A DNA stretch of 10,059 nucleotides from JBBAGE01 sp041655055 (GTDB lineage Bacteria > Pseudomonadota > Alphaproteobacteria > Rhodobacterales > Rhodobacteraceae). Location: assembly GCA_041655055.1 (NCBI GenBank), contig JBBAGE010000087.1, positions 1-10,059 on the forward strand. The letters run 5' to 3'. Shown here in pieces: positions 1 through 6,391 of this stretch. Position 1 is the first letter of the stretch. Each line of letters begins with the position of its first letter. The notes under the pieces were generated by a model. The model worked only from the letters and a program-made list of their open reading frames with translations, made no database searches and was not told where the DNA came from. A program made the position numbers and the translations under genes.

Positions 1-161
1 AGCCCAAGCCCCAGCCCGAGCCGCGCAGCCAGCAGCCGCGCGATACCCGCACGCGCAACCCGCGTGGCGGCCGGGGCAATGACGGGCCAAGCCCCGTGGG
101 CATGGGCGATCATCTGCCCAGCTTCATCGCGCTGAGTTTCGAGGAACGCCGCGCAGGATAA
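1..161 (+). CDS. 3' end of an unidentified gene with a basic, RG-rich tail (possibly a DEAD-box RNA helicase)
   Basis: An open frame enters from the left edge (first whole codon at base 3) and stops at TAA 159-161. The visible 52 residues are Pro/Gln/Arg-rich and low in complexity (PKPQPEPRSQQPRDTRTRNP, then RGGRGNDG), then end in a more ordered stretch, GDHLPSFIALSFEERRAG. A basic, disordered RG-rich tail is typical of RNA-binding proteins. A short 'GDH-P-F' ending is reminiscent of alphaproteobacterial RhlE-type DEAD-box helicases, but no helicase motif lies inside the window, so that identity is a guess. It is convergent with rnj, and only 32 bases separate the two stop codons. The stop codon overlaps the A-run of the shared terminator. 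I am confident that it is coding and unsure what it is. Confidence 0.5.
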   Translation, partial: PKPQPEPRSQQPRDTRTRNPRGGRGNDGPSPVGMGDHLPSFIALSFEERRAG

Positions 162-189
162 AAAAGGGGCCGCAAGGCCCCTTTTTTTT
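160..189. terminator. Bidirectional intrinsic terminator between convergent genes
   Basis: Stem AAAAAAGGGGCC (160-171), loop GCAA (172-175), return arm GGCCCCTTTTTT (176-187), with the T-run going on to 189. The G+C core is six perfect pairs, GGGGCC/GGCCCC. Read on the plus strand, it gives a hairpin with a GNRA-type GCAA loop followed by eight U. Read on the minus strand, the same core is followed by the U-run complementary to 160-165. It can therefore end both the plus-strand gene (stop at 159-161) and the long nuo-birA-coaX-rnj transcript (stop at 194-196). It is the only convincing terminator in the window. Confidence 0.92.
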
Positions 190-193
190 GCGC

Positions 194-1864
194 CTAGCTG
201 GTCAGCCGGCTGATGATCACGTTGACTTCGGGCTTTTTGCCCAATTCATCCTGCGCACTTTTGCGGATGATGCGACGGATCTCGCCCTCGATCTTGTCAT
301 CGTCGCGCAGGGTTTTCACCCCGGCGCGGGCCAGATACTGGTTCACATCGGCCTCAAGCACCTCGGCCAGGGGCGCGCGGCTCAGCCCCTTTTCGGCCAG
401 GCCCATGACATCGCACCAGGCATCGCCAAGCGGCTGGTTATCCTCGATAATCACGGTGCAGATCACATGACCGTTCAGCGCCATGCGAATCCGGTCGCGC
501 ACCACCCCGTCCAGCGCGCCGATCTGCACATGCCCGTCAAGATAGGTCCGGCCGGTTTCCACGTATTCCACGATGCGCGGGCTATCCCCGCTTAGGTCCA
601 GCATCGTGCCATTGGGCGCGATCACGCCCGCAATCCCGGCGCGTTCGGCCAGTTTCGCATGGGCGCGCAGATGGCGGTGTTCGCCATGCATCGGCACCAC
701 GATTTTCGGGCGCACCACCGCATGCATCCGTTCCAGATCCGGTCCATTCGCATGGCCGGACACGTGATAGGTTCCGCCCGCATCATCGACCACATCCACG
801 CCCATTTCCGAAAAGGCATTGACGATCCGGCTAACCGAGATTTCGTTGCCGGGAATGGTTTTCGACGAAAACAGGAACAGATCGCCCTCGCGCAGCGACA
901 GACCCAGATATTTTCCCCGGCTAAGCTGGGCCGAGGCTGCGCGCCGTTCCCCCTGACTGCCGGTGGTCAGCAGCATCAGGCTCTCGCGCGGGATCGCCGC
1001 CGCATCTTCGGGGCTGACCACGCGCGGGAAATCGGCCAGAATGCCGGTTTCGATCGCCGCCGTCACCATCCGGCGCATCGCGCGGCCCAACAGCACGACC
1101 GAACGCCCGGCCTTGACCCCGGCTTCGGCCAGCGTTTTGACCCGCGCGATATTCGACGCGAATGTCGTGGCCGCCACCATGCCGGTGGCATTGGCAACCA
1201 GTTCATCGATATTGGCCACGATATCGGCCTCGGACCGGCCCGGCAGCGGCGAAAACACATTCGTGCTGTCACAAATCAGCGCCTGCACCCCGCCTGCGGC
1301 CATATCGGCCCATGCGGCCTCATCCCAGCCCTCGCCCACCAGCGGCGTCGGGTCGAGCTTGAAATCGCCCGAATGAACGACCCGCCCGGCGGGGGTATCG
1401 ATCACCAGCGCCGAGCTTTCGGGGATCGAGTGGGAAATCGGCATGAACCCGACTGAAAACGGCCCCGCCTGCACCATTTCGGGATATTTCGAGACGGTCT
1501 TGATGACCAATTCATCATGGCCATGTTCTTCGAATTTCAGCCGCGCGATATGGGCGGTAAAGGCGCGCGCATAGACCGGCGCCTTAAGCCGGGGCCAGAG
1601 ATGGCCGATGGCGCCCACGTGATCTTCGTGCGCATGGGTGATGAAAATCGCCTCAAGCCGGTCGGCCCGTTCTTCGAGCCATGACACATCGGCAAAGATC
1701 AGATCGACACCGGGCGTGCCATCCATATCGGGAAAGCTGACCCCCAGATCGACCAGAATATAGCGCTCGGCCCCCTGCGGCCCGTAACCATAGACATAAC
1801 AATTCATACCGATCTCACCCGCCCCACCGAGGGGAAGGTAAATCAGGCGGTTCTGGCTATTCAT
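194..1864 (-). CDS. rnj: Ribonuclease J (metallo-beta-lactamase/beta-CASP RNase)
   Basis: This is a cytoplasmic zinc-dependent ribonuclease of the RNase J family, with endonuclease and 5'-to-3' exonuclease activity in characterised members, acting in RNA processing and decay. At 556 residues it matches the usual RNase J length. The metal ligands are visible: HAHEDH at 77-82, H145 (SHSIPES), D167 (HSGDFK), and H371 and H393 (HVSGHA, PMHGEHRH). The beta-lactamase fold covers about 1-200 and 355-440, with the beta-CASP domain between (CDSTN at 199, TGSQGE at 301, SSKTIPGNE at 333) and a C-terminal domain after about 440. Its ATG overlaps the coaX stop by four bases (ATGA, 1861-1864), and AAGG lies 6 bases upstream, so both coupling and its own ribosome binding site are available. 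It is the last gene of the transcript. The identity is firm. Confidence 0.97.
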   Translation of the reverse strand: MNSQNRLIYLPLGGAGEIGMNCYVYGYGPQGAERYILVDLGVSFPDMDGTPGVDLIFADVSWLEERADRLEAIFITHAHEDHVGAIGHLWPRLKAPVYARAFTAHIARLKFEEHGHDELVIKTVSKYPEMVQAGPFSVGFMPISHSIPESSALVIDTPAGRVVHSGDFKLDPTPLVGEGWDEAAWADMAAGGVQALICDSTNVFSPLPGRSEADIVANIDELVANATGMVAATTFASNIARVKTLAEAGVKAGRSVVLLGRAMRRMVTAAIETGILADFPRVVSPEDAAAIPRESLMLLTTGSQGERRAASAQLSRGKYLGLSLREGDLFLFSSKTIPGNEISVSRIVNAFSEMGVDVVDDAGGTYHVSGHANGPDLERMHAVVRPKIVVPMHGEHRHLRAHAKLAERAGIAGVIAPNGTMLDLSGDSPRIVEYVETGRTYLDGHVQIGALDGVVRDRIRMALNGHVICTVIIEDNQPLGDAWCDVMGLAEKGLSRAPLAEVLEADVNQYLARAGVKTLRDDDKIEGEIRRIIRKSAQDELGKKPEVNVIISRLTS

Positions 1865-2640
1865 ATGTTGCCTTGGTCCTTGTTGTATTTGTGAATGACC
1901 GTCAGGCCATAATTAGTCAAAAATTCGTCGAATTCGTCAAACAGATCCGCGCCTTGCGCGAAAAGCGGCGCCAGACCGCCTGTGGCGATGATCTTCATCG
2001 GGCGGCCATGCTCGGCCTTTACACGGTTGCAGATTTCACGCACCAGCCCGACATACCCCCAGAATATACCAGATTGCATGCAAGCGACAGTGTTGGTTCC
2101 GACAACCGCTGCAGGCATCGTCACATCCACATGCGGCAACGCGGCTGCGGCTTCGTGCAGGGCCTGCAGGCTCAGGTTCACCCCCGGCGCGATCACGCCG
2201 CCGACATAGGCGCCATCCTCGGCCACCACGTCGAATGTGGTTGCGGTGCCGAAATCCACCACGATCAGATCACCGCCATAGCGATCGAACGCGCCCGCAG
2301 TATTGACCAGCCGGTCCGGCCCCACCTGCGTGCCAAGATCGACGCGCGGGGCTGCGGGCAGCAGGCATTCGGGTTTGCCCACCACCAGGGGGCGGCAGTG
2401 GAAATAGCGATCCGACAGCACGCGCAGATTGAACACCACCCGGGGCACGGTCGATGAAATGATCATCTCGGTGATATCGGCCTCGATTTTCTGGAATTTC
2501 ATCAAGGTCGAAAGCCAGACATAATATTGATCGGCCGTGCGCTGGTGCGACGTGGACGCGCGCCAAGTGGCAATGCAATCATCGCCATCCCAGATCGAAA
2601 AAACCGTGTTGGTATTGCCGGTATCGATACATAAAAGCAT
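1861..2640 (-). CDS. coaX: Type III pantothenate kinase
   Basis: Phosphorylates pantothenate, the first step of coenzyme A synthesis, using the ASKHA-fold type III enzyme, which unlike type I is not feedback-inhibited by CoA. With the start at 2640 it has 259 residues, the normal CoaX length. Visible motifs are DTGNTN at 6-11 (phosphate-binding loop), GPDR at 107-110 (pantothenate-site motif), DFGTATTFD at 129-137 with the conserved acidic residue D129, GGVIAPG at 147-153 and TGGLA at 220-224. A longer frame starts 13 codons upstream inside birA. The inner ATG is preferred because it gives the canonical MLLCIDTGNTN N-terminus, begins 1 base after the birA stop, and has GAGG 6 bases upstream. 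The 3' end overlaps rnj by four bases. The N-terminal domain shares its fold with other ASKHA proteins, but the motif set excludes a sugar kinase. Confidence 0.96.
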   Translation of the reverse strand: MLLCIDTGNTNTVFSIWDGDDCIATWRASTSHQRTADQYYVWLSTLMKFQKIEADITEMIISSTVPRVVFNLRVLSDRYFHCRPLVVGKPECLLPAAPRVDLGTQVGPDRLVNTAGAFDRYGGDLIVVDFGTATTFDVVAEDGAYVGGVIAPGVNLSLQALHEAAAALPHVDVTMPAAVVGTNTVACMQSGIFWGYVGLVREICNRVKAEHGRPMKIIATGGLAPLFAQGADLFDEFDEFLTNYGLTVIHKYNKDQGNI

Positions 2641-2641
2641 G

Positions 2642-3433
2642 TCAGGCCTCGGTTTGGAAAAATATATCTGCCGCCGCAATTACATGCCGGCCAGCGGGGG
2701 CGGCAAGGATCAGATTGCCGGCCTCATCAATCGTTTCAAACCGGCCGGTAACGGTTTCGCGCATGGTGCGCGCGGTGATTTCCTCGCCCAGACGTGCGGC
2801 GCGGGCCATCCATGCGGCGCGGATCGGGGCAAAGCCAAAACTTTGGAATTGTCGCTCATACCGATCATAGGCGGGGGCGAGCAGGTCCAGAAAATCTTCG
2901 GGCGTGATGCGGATACCGGATTCATTCAACAGGCTGACCGGGCGCAGCGCCCCGGGTTCGACCTGATCGGCGCCCGGGGCGGCCACCAGATTGACGCCGA
3001 TACCGATAGCGATATGGCTGATCGTGGCGCCCATGCCGCTGCTTTCCAGCAGGATGCCCGCCAGTTTGCCGCCATTCATCAACACATCATTGGGCCATTT
3101 CAGCGCAAAGGGTTCGGGCCGGCCGGTGGCGGCAACGCAGGCATCAAACAGCGCCAGCGCCGCGATAAAGCTGCGCAGGGCAACCTTTTCGGGGGGCTCG
3201 GCCGGGCGCATCACCAGCGTGGCGGCGAAATTACCCTCGGGCATCGTCCAGGCACGCCCGCGCCGCCCCCGCGCCGAAGTCTGGCGCAGGGCCAGAATCC
3301 ATTCGGCCCCGGCCAACGTCGGCGCGATCCGCGCGGCCTCGGCATTGGTGCTGTCGGTCTCGGCCAGAATGCGACGTTTGACCCCGGCTGGCCACGGCTC
3401 AGCGAACAAGGGCTTCGGCCGCTGCGCCGGCAA
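2642..3433 (-). CDS. birA: Biotin--[acetyl-CoA-carboxylase] ligase (monofunctional)
   Basis: Makes biotinyl-5'-AMP and transfers biotin to a lysine of the carboxyl-carrier protein of acetyl-CoA and related carboxylases. Motifs, numbered from the first possible start: DSTN 27-30, ARGRRGR 54-60 (the biotinyl-AMP loop, usually GRGRRGR), KWPNDV 112-117 with the catalytic Lys, GKLAGILLE 122-130 and IGIGVNL 143-149, followed by the small C-terminal SH3-like domain. It has no N-terminal helix-turn-helix, so it should be a plain ligase and not a repressor like E. coli BirA. The start is unsettled: no ATG fits. Candidates are TTG 3433 (263 residues, 35-base overlap with nuoN) and TTG 3409 (255 residues, 11-base overlap), neither with a strong ribosome binding site. 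Translation probably depends on ribosomes finishing nuoN. Confidence 0.94.
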   Translation of the reverse strand: MPAQRPKPLFAEPWPAGVKRRILAETDSTNAEAARIAPTLAGAEWILALRQTSARGRRGRAWTMPEGNFAATLVMRPAEPPEKVALRSFIAALALFDACVAATGRPEPFALKWPNDVLMNGGKLAGILLESSGMGATISHIAIGIGVNLVAAPGADQVEPGALRPVSLLNESGIRITPEDFLDLLAPAYDRYERQFQSFGFAPIRAAWMARAARLGEEITARTMRETVTGRFETIDEAGNLILAAPAGRHVIAAADIFFQTEA

Positions 3434-4838
3434 GGGGCTCGATCCCGAATAAGTTCACCACCCCCGCGACCATCAGAAAGGCCGCAAGGATCACGAACAC
3501 CCCCGCCACGGGCGATGAGGCGCGATCCAGCGCCACCGTTTCTTCGCCGAAATACATATAAAACACGATGCGCAGGTAATAAAACAGCCCGATTGCCGAT
3601 GAGATGGCCGCCGCCACGACCAGCAGGGTCAGATCGGCCTCCCACGCGGCGTAAAATACCGCGAATTTGCCGAAAAAGCCCACCAAGGGCGGCACACCCG
3701 CCAGTGAGAACATCAACACCAGCACCGCCGCCGCCCGGATCGGCTCGGATTTCGCATATTGGTTCAGCGCACGGATATCGGTAACCGGCTGGCCGTCACG
3801 TTCCATCGTCAGGATAAAGGCAAAGGTGCCGATATTCATCGTGACATAGATGGCCATGTAAATCAGCATCGCCTGCACACCTGCCGCCGTGCCCGCAGCA
3901 AGCCCCATCAGCGCAAACCCCATATGCGCGATCGATGAATAGGCCATCAGCCGCTTGATATTGCGCTGCCCCACCGCCGCAATCGCGCCCAACAGCAGCG
4001 ACGCCACCGAAAGCACGGCTACCACCTGCCCCCAATCGCCGATCACATTGCCGAATGCATCATGCATCACCCGGGCAAACAGCGCCATCGCCGCCATTTT
4101 CGGCGCGGTGGCAAAAAAGGCCGCCACCGGCGTCGGCGCGCCTTCATAGACATCGGGGGTCCACATATGAAACGGCACCGCCGAAACTTTGAACGCCAAG
4201 CCGGTGATCATGAACACCAGACCAAACAGCAGGCCAAGCGAGATATCCCCCTCGGTCGCGACGGAAATGATCCCCTCGAACCGCGTCGTGCCCGCGAAAC
4301 CGTAAACCAGCGTTGCCCCATAAAGCAGCATGCCGGAACTCAGCGCGCCCAGAACGAAATATTTCAACCCGGCTTCGGTCGAACGCGCACTGTCGCGGCG
4401 CAAACTGGCGACGACATAAAGCGCCAGCGATTGCAGTTCGAGCCCCATATAGAGCACCATCAGATCCCCGGCCGAAACCATGACCATCATGCCCACCGTC
4501 GCCAGCGCGACCAGCACCGGATATTCAAACCGCAGCAGATCGTGGCGCGCCATGTAATTTTCGCTCATGACCAGCACGGCGGCGGCAGAAATCAGGATCG
4601 CGACCTTGGCAAACCGCGCAAAGGCATCATCCATGAACATGCCGCCAAATGCGCCGCGGGCATCCGCGCCGCCAAAGCCGATCCATGCCGCCAGCGCCAC
4701 CAGCACCGCCGCCGTGACCCAGACCAACATCGGGGCCGCGCGATCCTTGCCGGTAAATACCCCCGCCAACAGTGCGACCATCGCATAGATCGCCAGCACG
4801 ATTTCGGGCAGAAGGATAGAGAAATCCAGATTGCTCAT
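3399..4838 (-). CDS. nuoN: NADH-quinone oxidoreductase subunit N
   Basis: One of the three antiporter-like membrane subunits of respiratory complex I and a proton-translocation channel in the cytoplasmic membrane. It has 479 residues, mostly hydrophobic helices, with 14 transmembrane segments expected for the family. Key charged residues are in place: E134 (MGLELQSL), K159 (EAGLKYFVLG), K217 (AFKVSAVPFHMW), K247 (ATAPKMAA) and K391 (FFGKFAVF), corresponding to E133, K158, K217, K247 and K395 of the E. coli subunit. The signature TPDVYEGAPTPV follows K217. The ATG at 4838 lies 11 bases after the nuoM stop. A GAGG 9 bases before the ATG overlaps the nuoM stop codon. It is the last complex I gene here. 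birA begins inside its 3' end. Confidence 0.97.
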   Translation of the reverse strand: MSNLDFSILLPEIVLAIYAMVALLAGVFTGKDRAAPMLVWVTAAVLVALAAWIGFGGADARGAFGGMFMDDAFARFAKVAILISAAAVLVMSENYMARHDLLRFEYPVLVALATVGMMVMVSAGDLMVLYMGLELQSLALYVVASLRRDSARSTEAGLKYFVLGALSSGMLLYGATLVYGFAGTTRFEGIISVATEGDISLGLLFGLVFMITGLAFKVSAVPFHMWTPDVYEGAPTPVAAFFATAPKMAAMALFARVMHDAFGNVIGDWGQVVAVLSVASLLLGAIAAVGQRNIKRLMAYSSIAHMGFALMGLAAGTAAGVQAMLIYMAIYVTMNIGTFAFILTMERDGQPVTDIRALNQYAKSEPIRAAAVLVLMFSLAGVPPLVGFFGKFAVFYAAWEADLTLLVVAAAISSAIGLFYYLRIVFYMYFGEETVALDRASSPVAGVFVILAAFLMVAGVVNLFGIEPLAGAAAEALVR

Positions 4839-4847
4839 CAGTCAGCG

Positions 4848-4852
4848 CCTCA
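4848..4852 (-). promoter_or_regulatory. nuoN ribosome binding site overlapping the nuoM stop codon
   Basis: On the coding strand the nuoM stop reads TGAGG, so its TGA provides the first bases of a GAGG Shine-Dalgarno sequence placed 9 bases before the nuoN ATG. A ribosome terminating nuoM sits over the site that starts nuoN, which fits coupled, equimolar synthesis of two subunits present once each per complex. Confidence 0.6.
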
Positions 4853-6391
4853 ATCGTTGATCATCTGCGCCAGCCCGGGGGTGCCGGGCAGCGCATCTTG
4901 GTAATTTTGAATCAGCGCCTCGACCGAGGGGCCGATGATATCGGTCACAAGCACCGGATAGATTCCGAGCAGTAGCGTCATCACCACCAGCGGCGCGAAA
5001 ATCGCCCGCTCGCGCAGGCTCATGTCGCTGATGGATCGCAGGCTTTCGCGCAGCAACTGCCCCAACACCACCCGTCGATAAAGCCACAAAGCATAGGCCG
5101 CCGACAGGATCACCCCGGACGTGGCCACCAGCGCCACCCAGGTGTTGACCTGAAACACACCCAGCAGCACCAGGAATTCCCCGATAAAGCCCGATGTGCC
5201 CGGCAGCCCCACGTTGGCCATGGTAAACAGCATGAAGATCAGCGCATAGGCCGGCATCCGGTTCACAAGCCCGCCATAGGCATCAATCTCGCGCGTATGC
5301 ATCCGATCGTAAATCACGCCCACGATCAAAAACAGCGCGCCGGAAATGAAACCGTGGCTGATCATCTGGAAAATCGCGCCATCCAGACCTTGTTGATTGG
5401 CCGCGAAAATTCCCGCCGTGACATAGCCCATATGCGCAACCGATGAATAGGCGATCAACTTTTTCATATCGCTTTGGGCCAGCGCCACCAGCGAGGTATA
5501 GACAATCGCAATCGCCGACATCCACAGCACCAGTGGTGTGAACATGTCAAACGCCACCGGAAACATCGGCATGGAAAAGCGCAAGAACCCGTAGCCGCCC
5601 ATTTTCAGCAAGATCGCCGCCAGCACGACCGACCCCGCCGTCGGTGCCTGAACGTGGGCATCGGGCAACCATGTATGCACCGGCCACATCGGCATTTTGA
5701 CCGCAAATGCGACAAAGAATGCCAAAAATGCCAACGTTTGCAGCCCGCCCACGATATGCACACCCAGCACAGTGAAACCGGCGGTGCTGAATTCATGGGT
5801 AAAAAGCGTGATGATATTGGTGGTGCCCGCATCGACATACATCGCCACCATCGCCACCAGCATCAGGATCGAGCCAAAGAACGTATAGAGAAAGAATTTG
5901 AACGCCGCATAGACCCGGTTGGCGCCGCCCCAGATACCGATGATCAGGAACATCGGGATCAGACCGGCCTCAAAAAACAGATAGAACAGCACCAGATCCA
6001 GCGCCATGAACACGCCCAGCATCAGCGTTTCCAGCAGCAGGAAGGCGATCATATATTCGCGCACCCGGTGGGTGACGTTCCACGCGCTCCAGATCACCAG
6101 CGGCATCAGGAACGTGGTCAACATCACGAACAGGATCGAAATGCCATCAACACCCATCCGGTAGCTCAGCCCCAGCAGCCATTCGCCCTCTTCGACGAAC
6201 TGGAAACCGGTATCGGCCGGATCAAAACCAAAAAGCACGATCAGCGACAACGCGAATGTGGCAAGCGTGGTAAACAGTGCCAGCCATTTGGCGTTGCGTT
6301 GCGCCGCCTCGTCATCGCCGCGCAGCAAGACCGCCATGACCAGCGCCGCCACCAGTGGCAGAAATGTGATCAGCGACAGCAGGTTATCCAT
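4850..6391 (-). CDS. nuoM: NADH-quinone oxidoreductase subunit M
   Basis: The second antiporter-like proton-channel subunit of complex I, in the cytoplasmic membrane between NuoL and NuoN. With the start at 6391 it has 513 residues, normal for the family, with 14 membrane helices expected. Conserved residues are E141 (FFEAGLIPM), K232 (AVKMPMWPVHTWLPDAH), K263 (LLKMGGYGFLR) and E405 (FIGEFLVL), matching E144, K234, K265 and E407 of E. coli NuoM. A frame starting 10 codons earlier (6421) exists, but the extra MDDDRRGGTV is hydrophilic, lies inside nuoL and is not family-like. The chosen ATG shares one base with the nuoL stop (TGATG at 6389-6393), and a run of G about 6-11 bases upstream can act as Shine-Dalgarno sequence. 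Start choice about 0.9 sure. Confidence 0.97.
   Translation of the reverse strand: MDNLLSLITFLPLVAALVMAVLLRGDDEAAQRNAKWLALFTTLATFALSLIVLFGFDPADTGFQFVEEGEWLLGLSYRMGVDGISILFVMLTTFLMPLVIWSAWNVTHRVREYMIAFLLLETLMLGVFMALDLVLFYLFFEAGLIPMFLIIGIWGGANRVYAAFKFFLYTFFGSILMLVAMVAMYVDAGTTNIITLFTHEFSTAGFTVLGVHIVGGLQTLAFLAFFVAFAVKMPMWPVHTWLPDAHVQAPTAGSVVLAAILLKMGGYGFLRFSMPMFPVAFDMFTPLVLWMSAIAIVYTSLVALAQSDMKKLIAYSSVAHMGYVTAGIFAANQQGLDGAIFQMISHGFISGALFLIVGVIYDRMHTREIDAYGGLVNRMPAYALIFMLFTMANVGLPGTSGFIGEFLVLLGVFQVNTWVALVATSGVILSAAYALWLYRRVVLGQLLRESLRSISDMSLRERAIFAPLVVMTLLLGIYPVLVTDIIGPSVEALIQNYQDALPGTPGLAQMIND

Noticed and set aside
659..1456. A 265-codon plus-strand frame opposite rnj
   Set aside because: Antisense shadow of the RNase J gene, whose metal-binding motifs are all on the minus strand. 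The frame has no recognisable domain and a biased composition.
2641..2679. A longer coaX starting at 2679
   Set aside because: It would add 13 residues before the conserved MLLCIDTGNTN, overlapping birA, while the inner ATG has a good ribosome binding site and the normal length.
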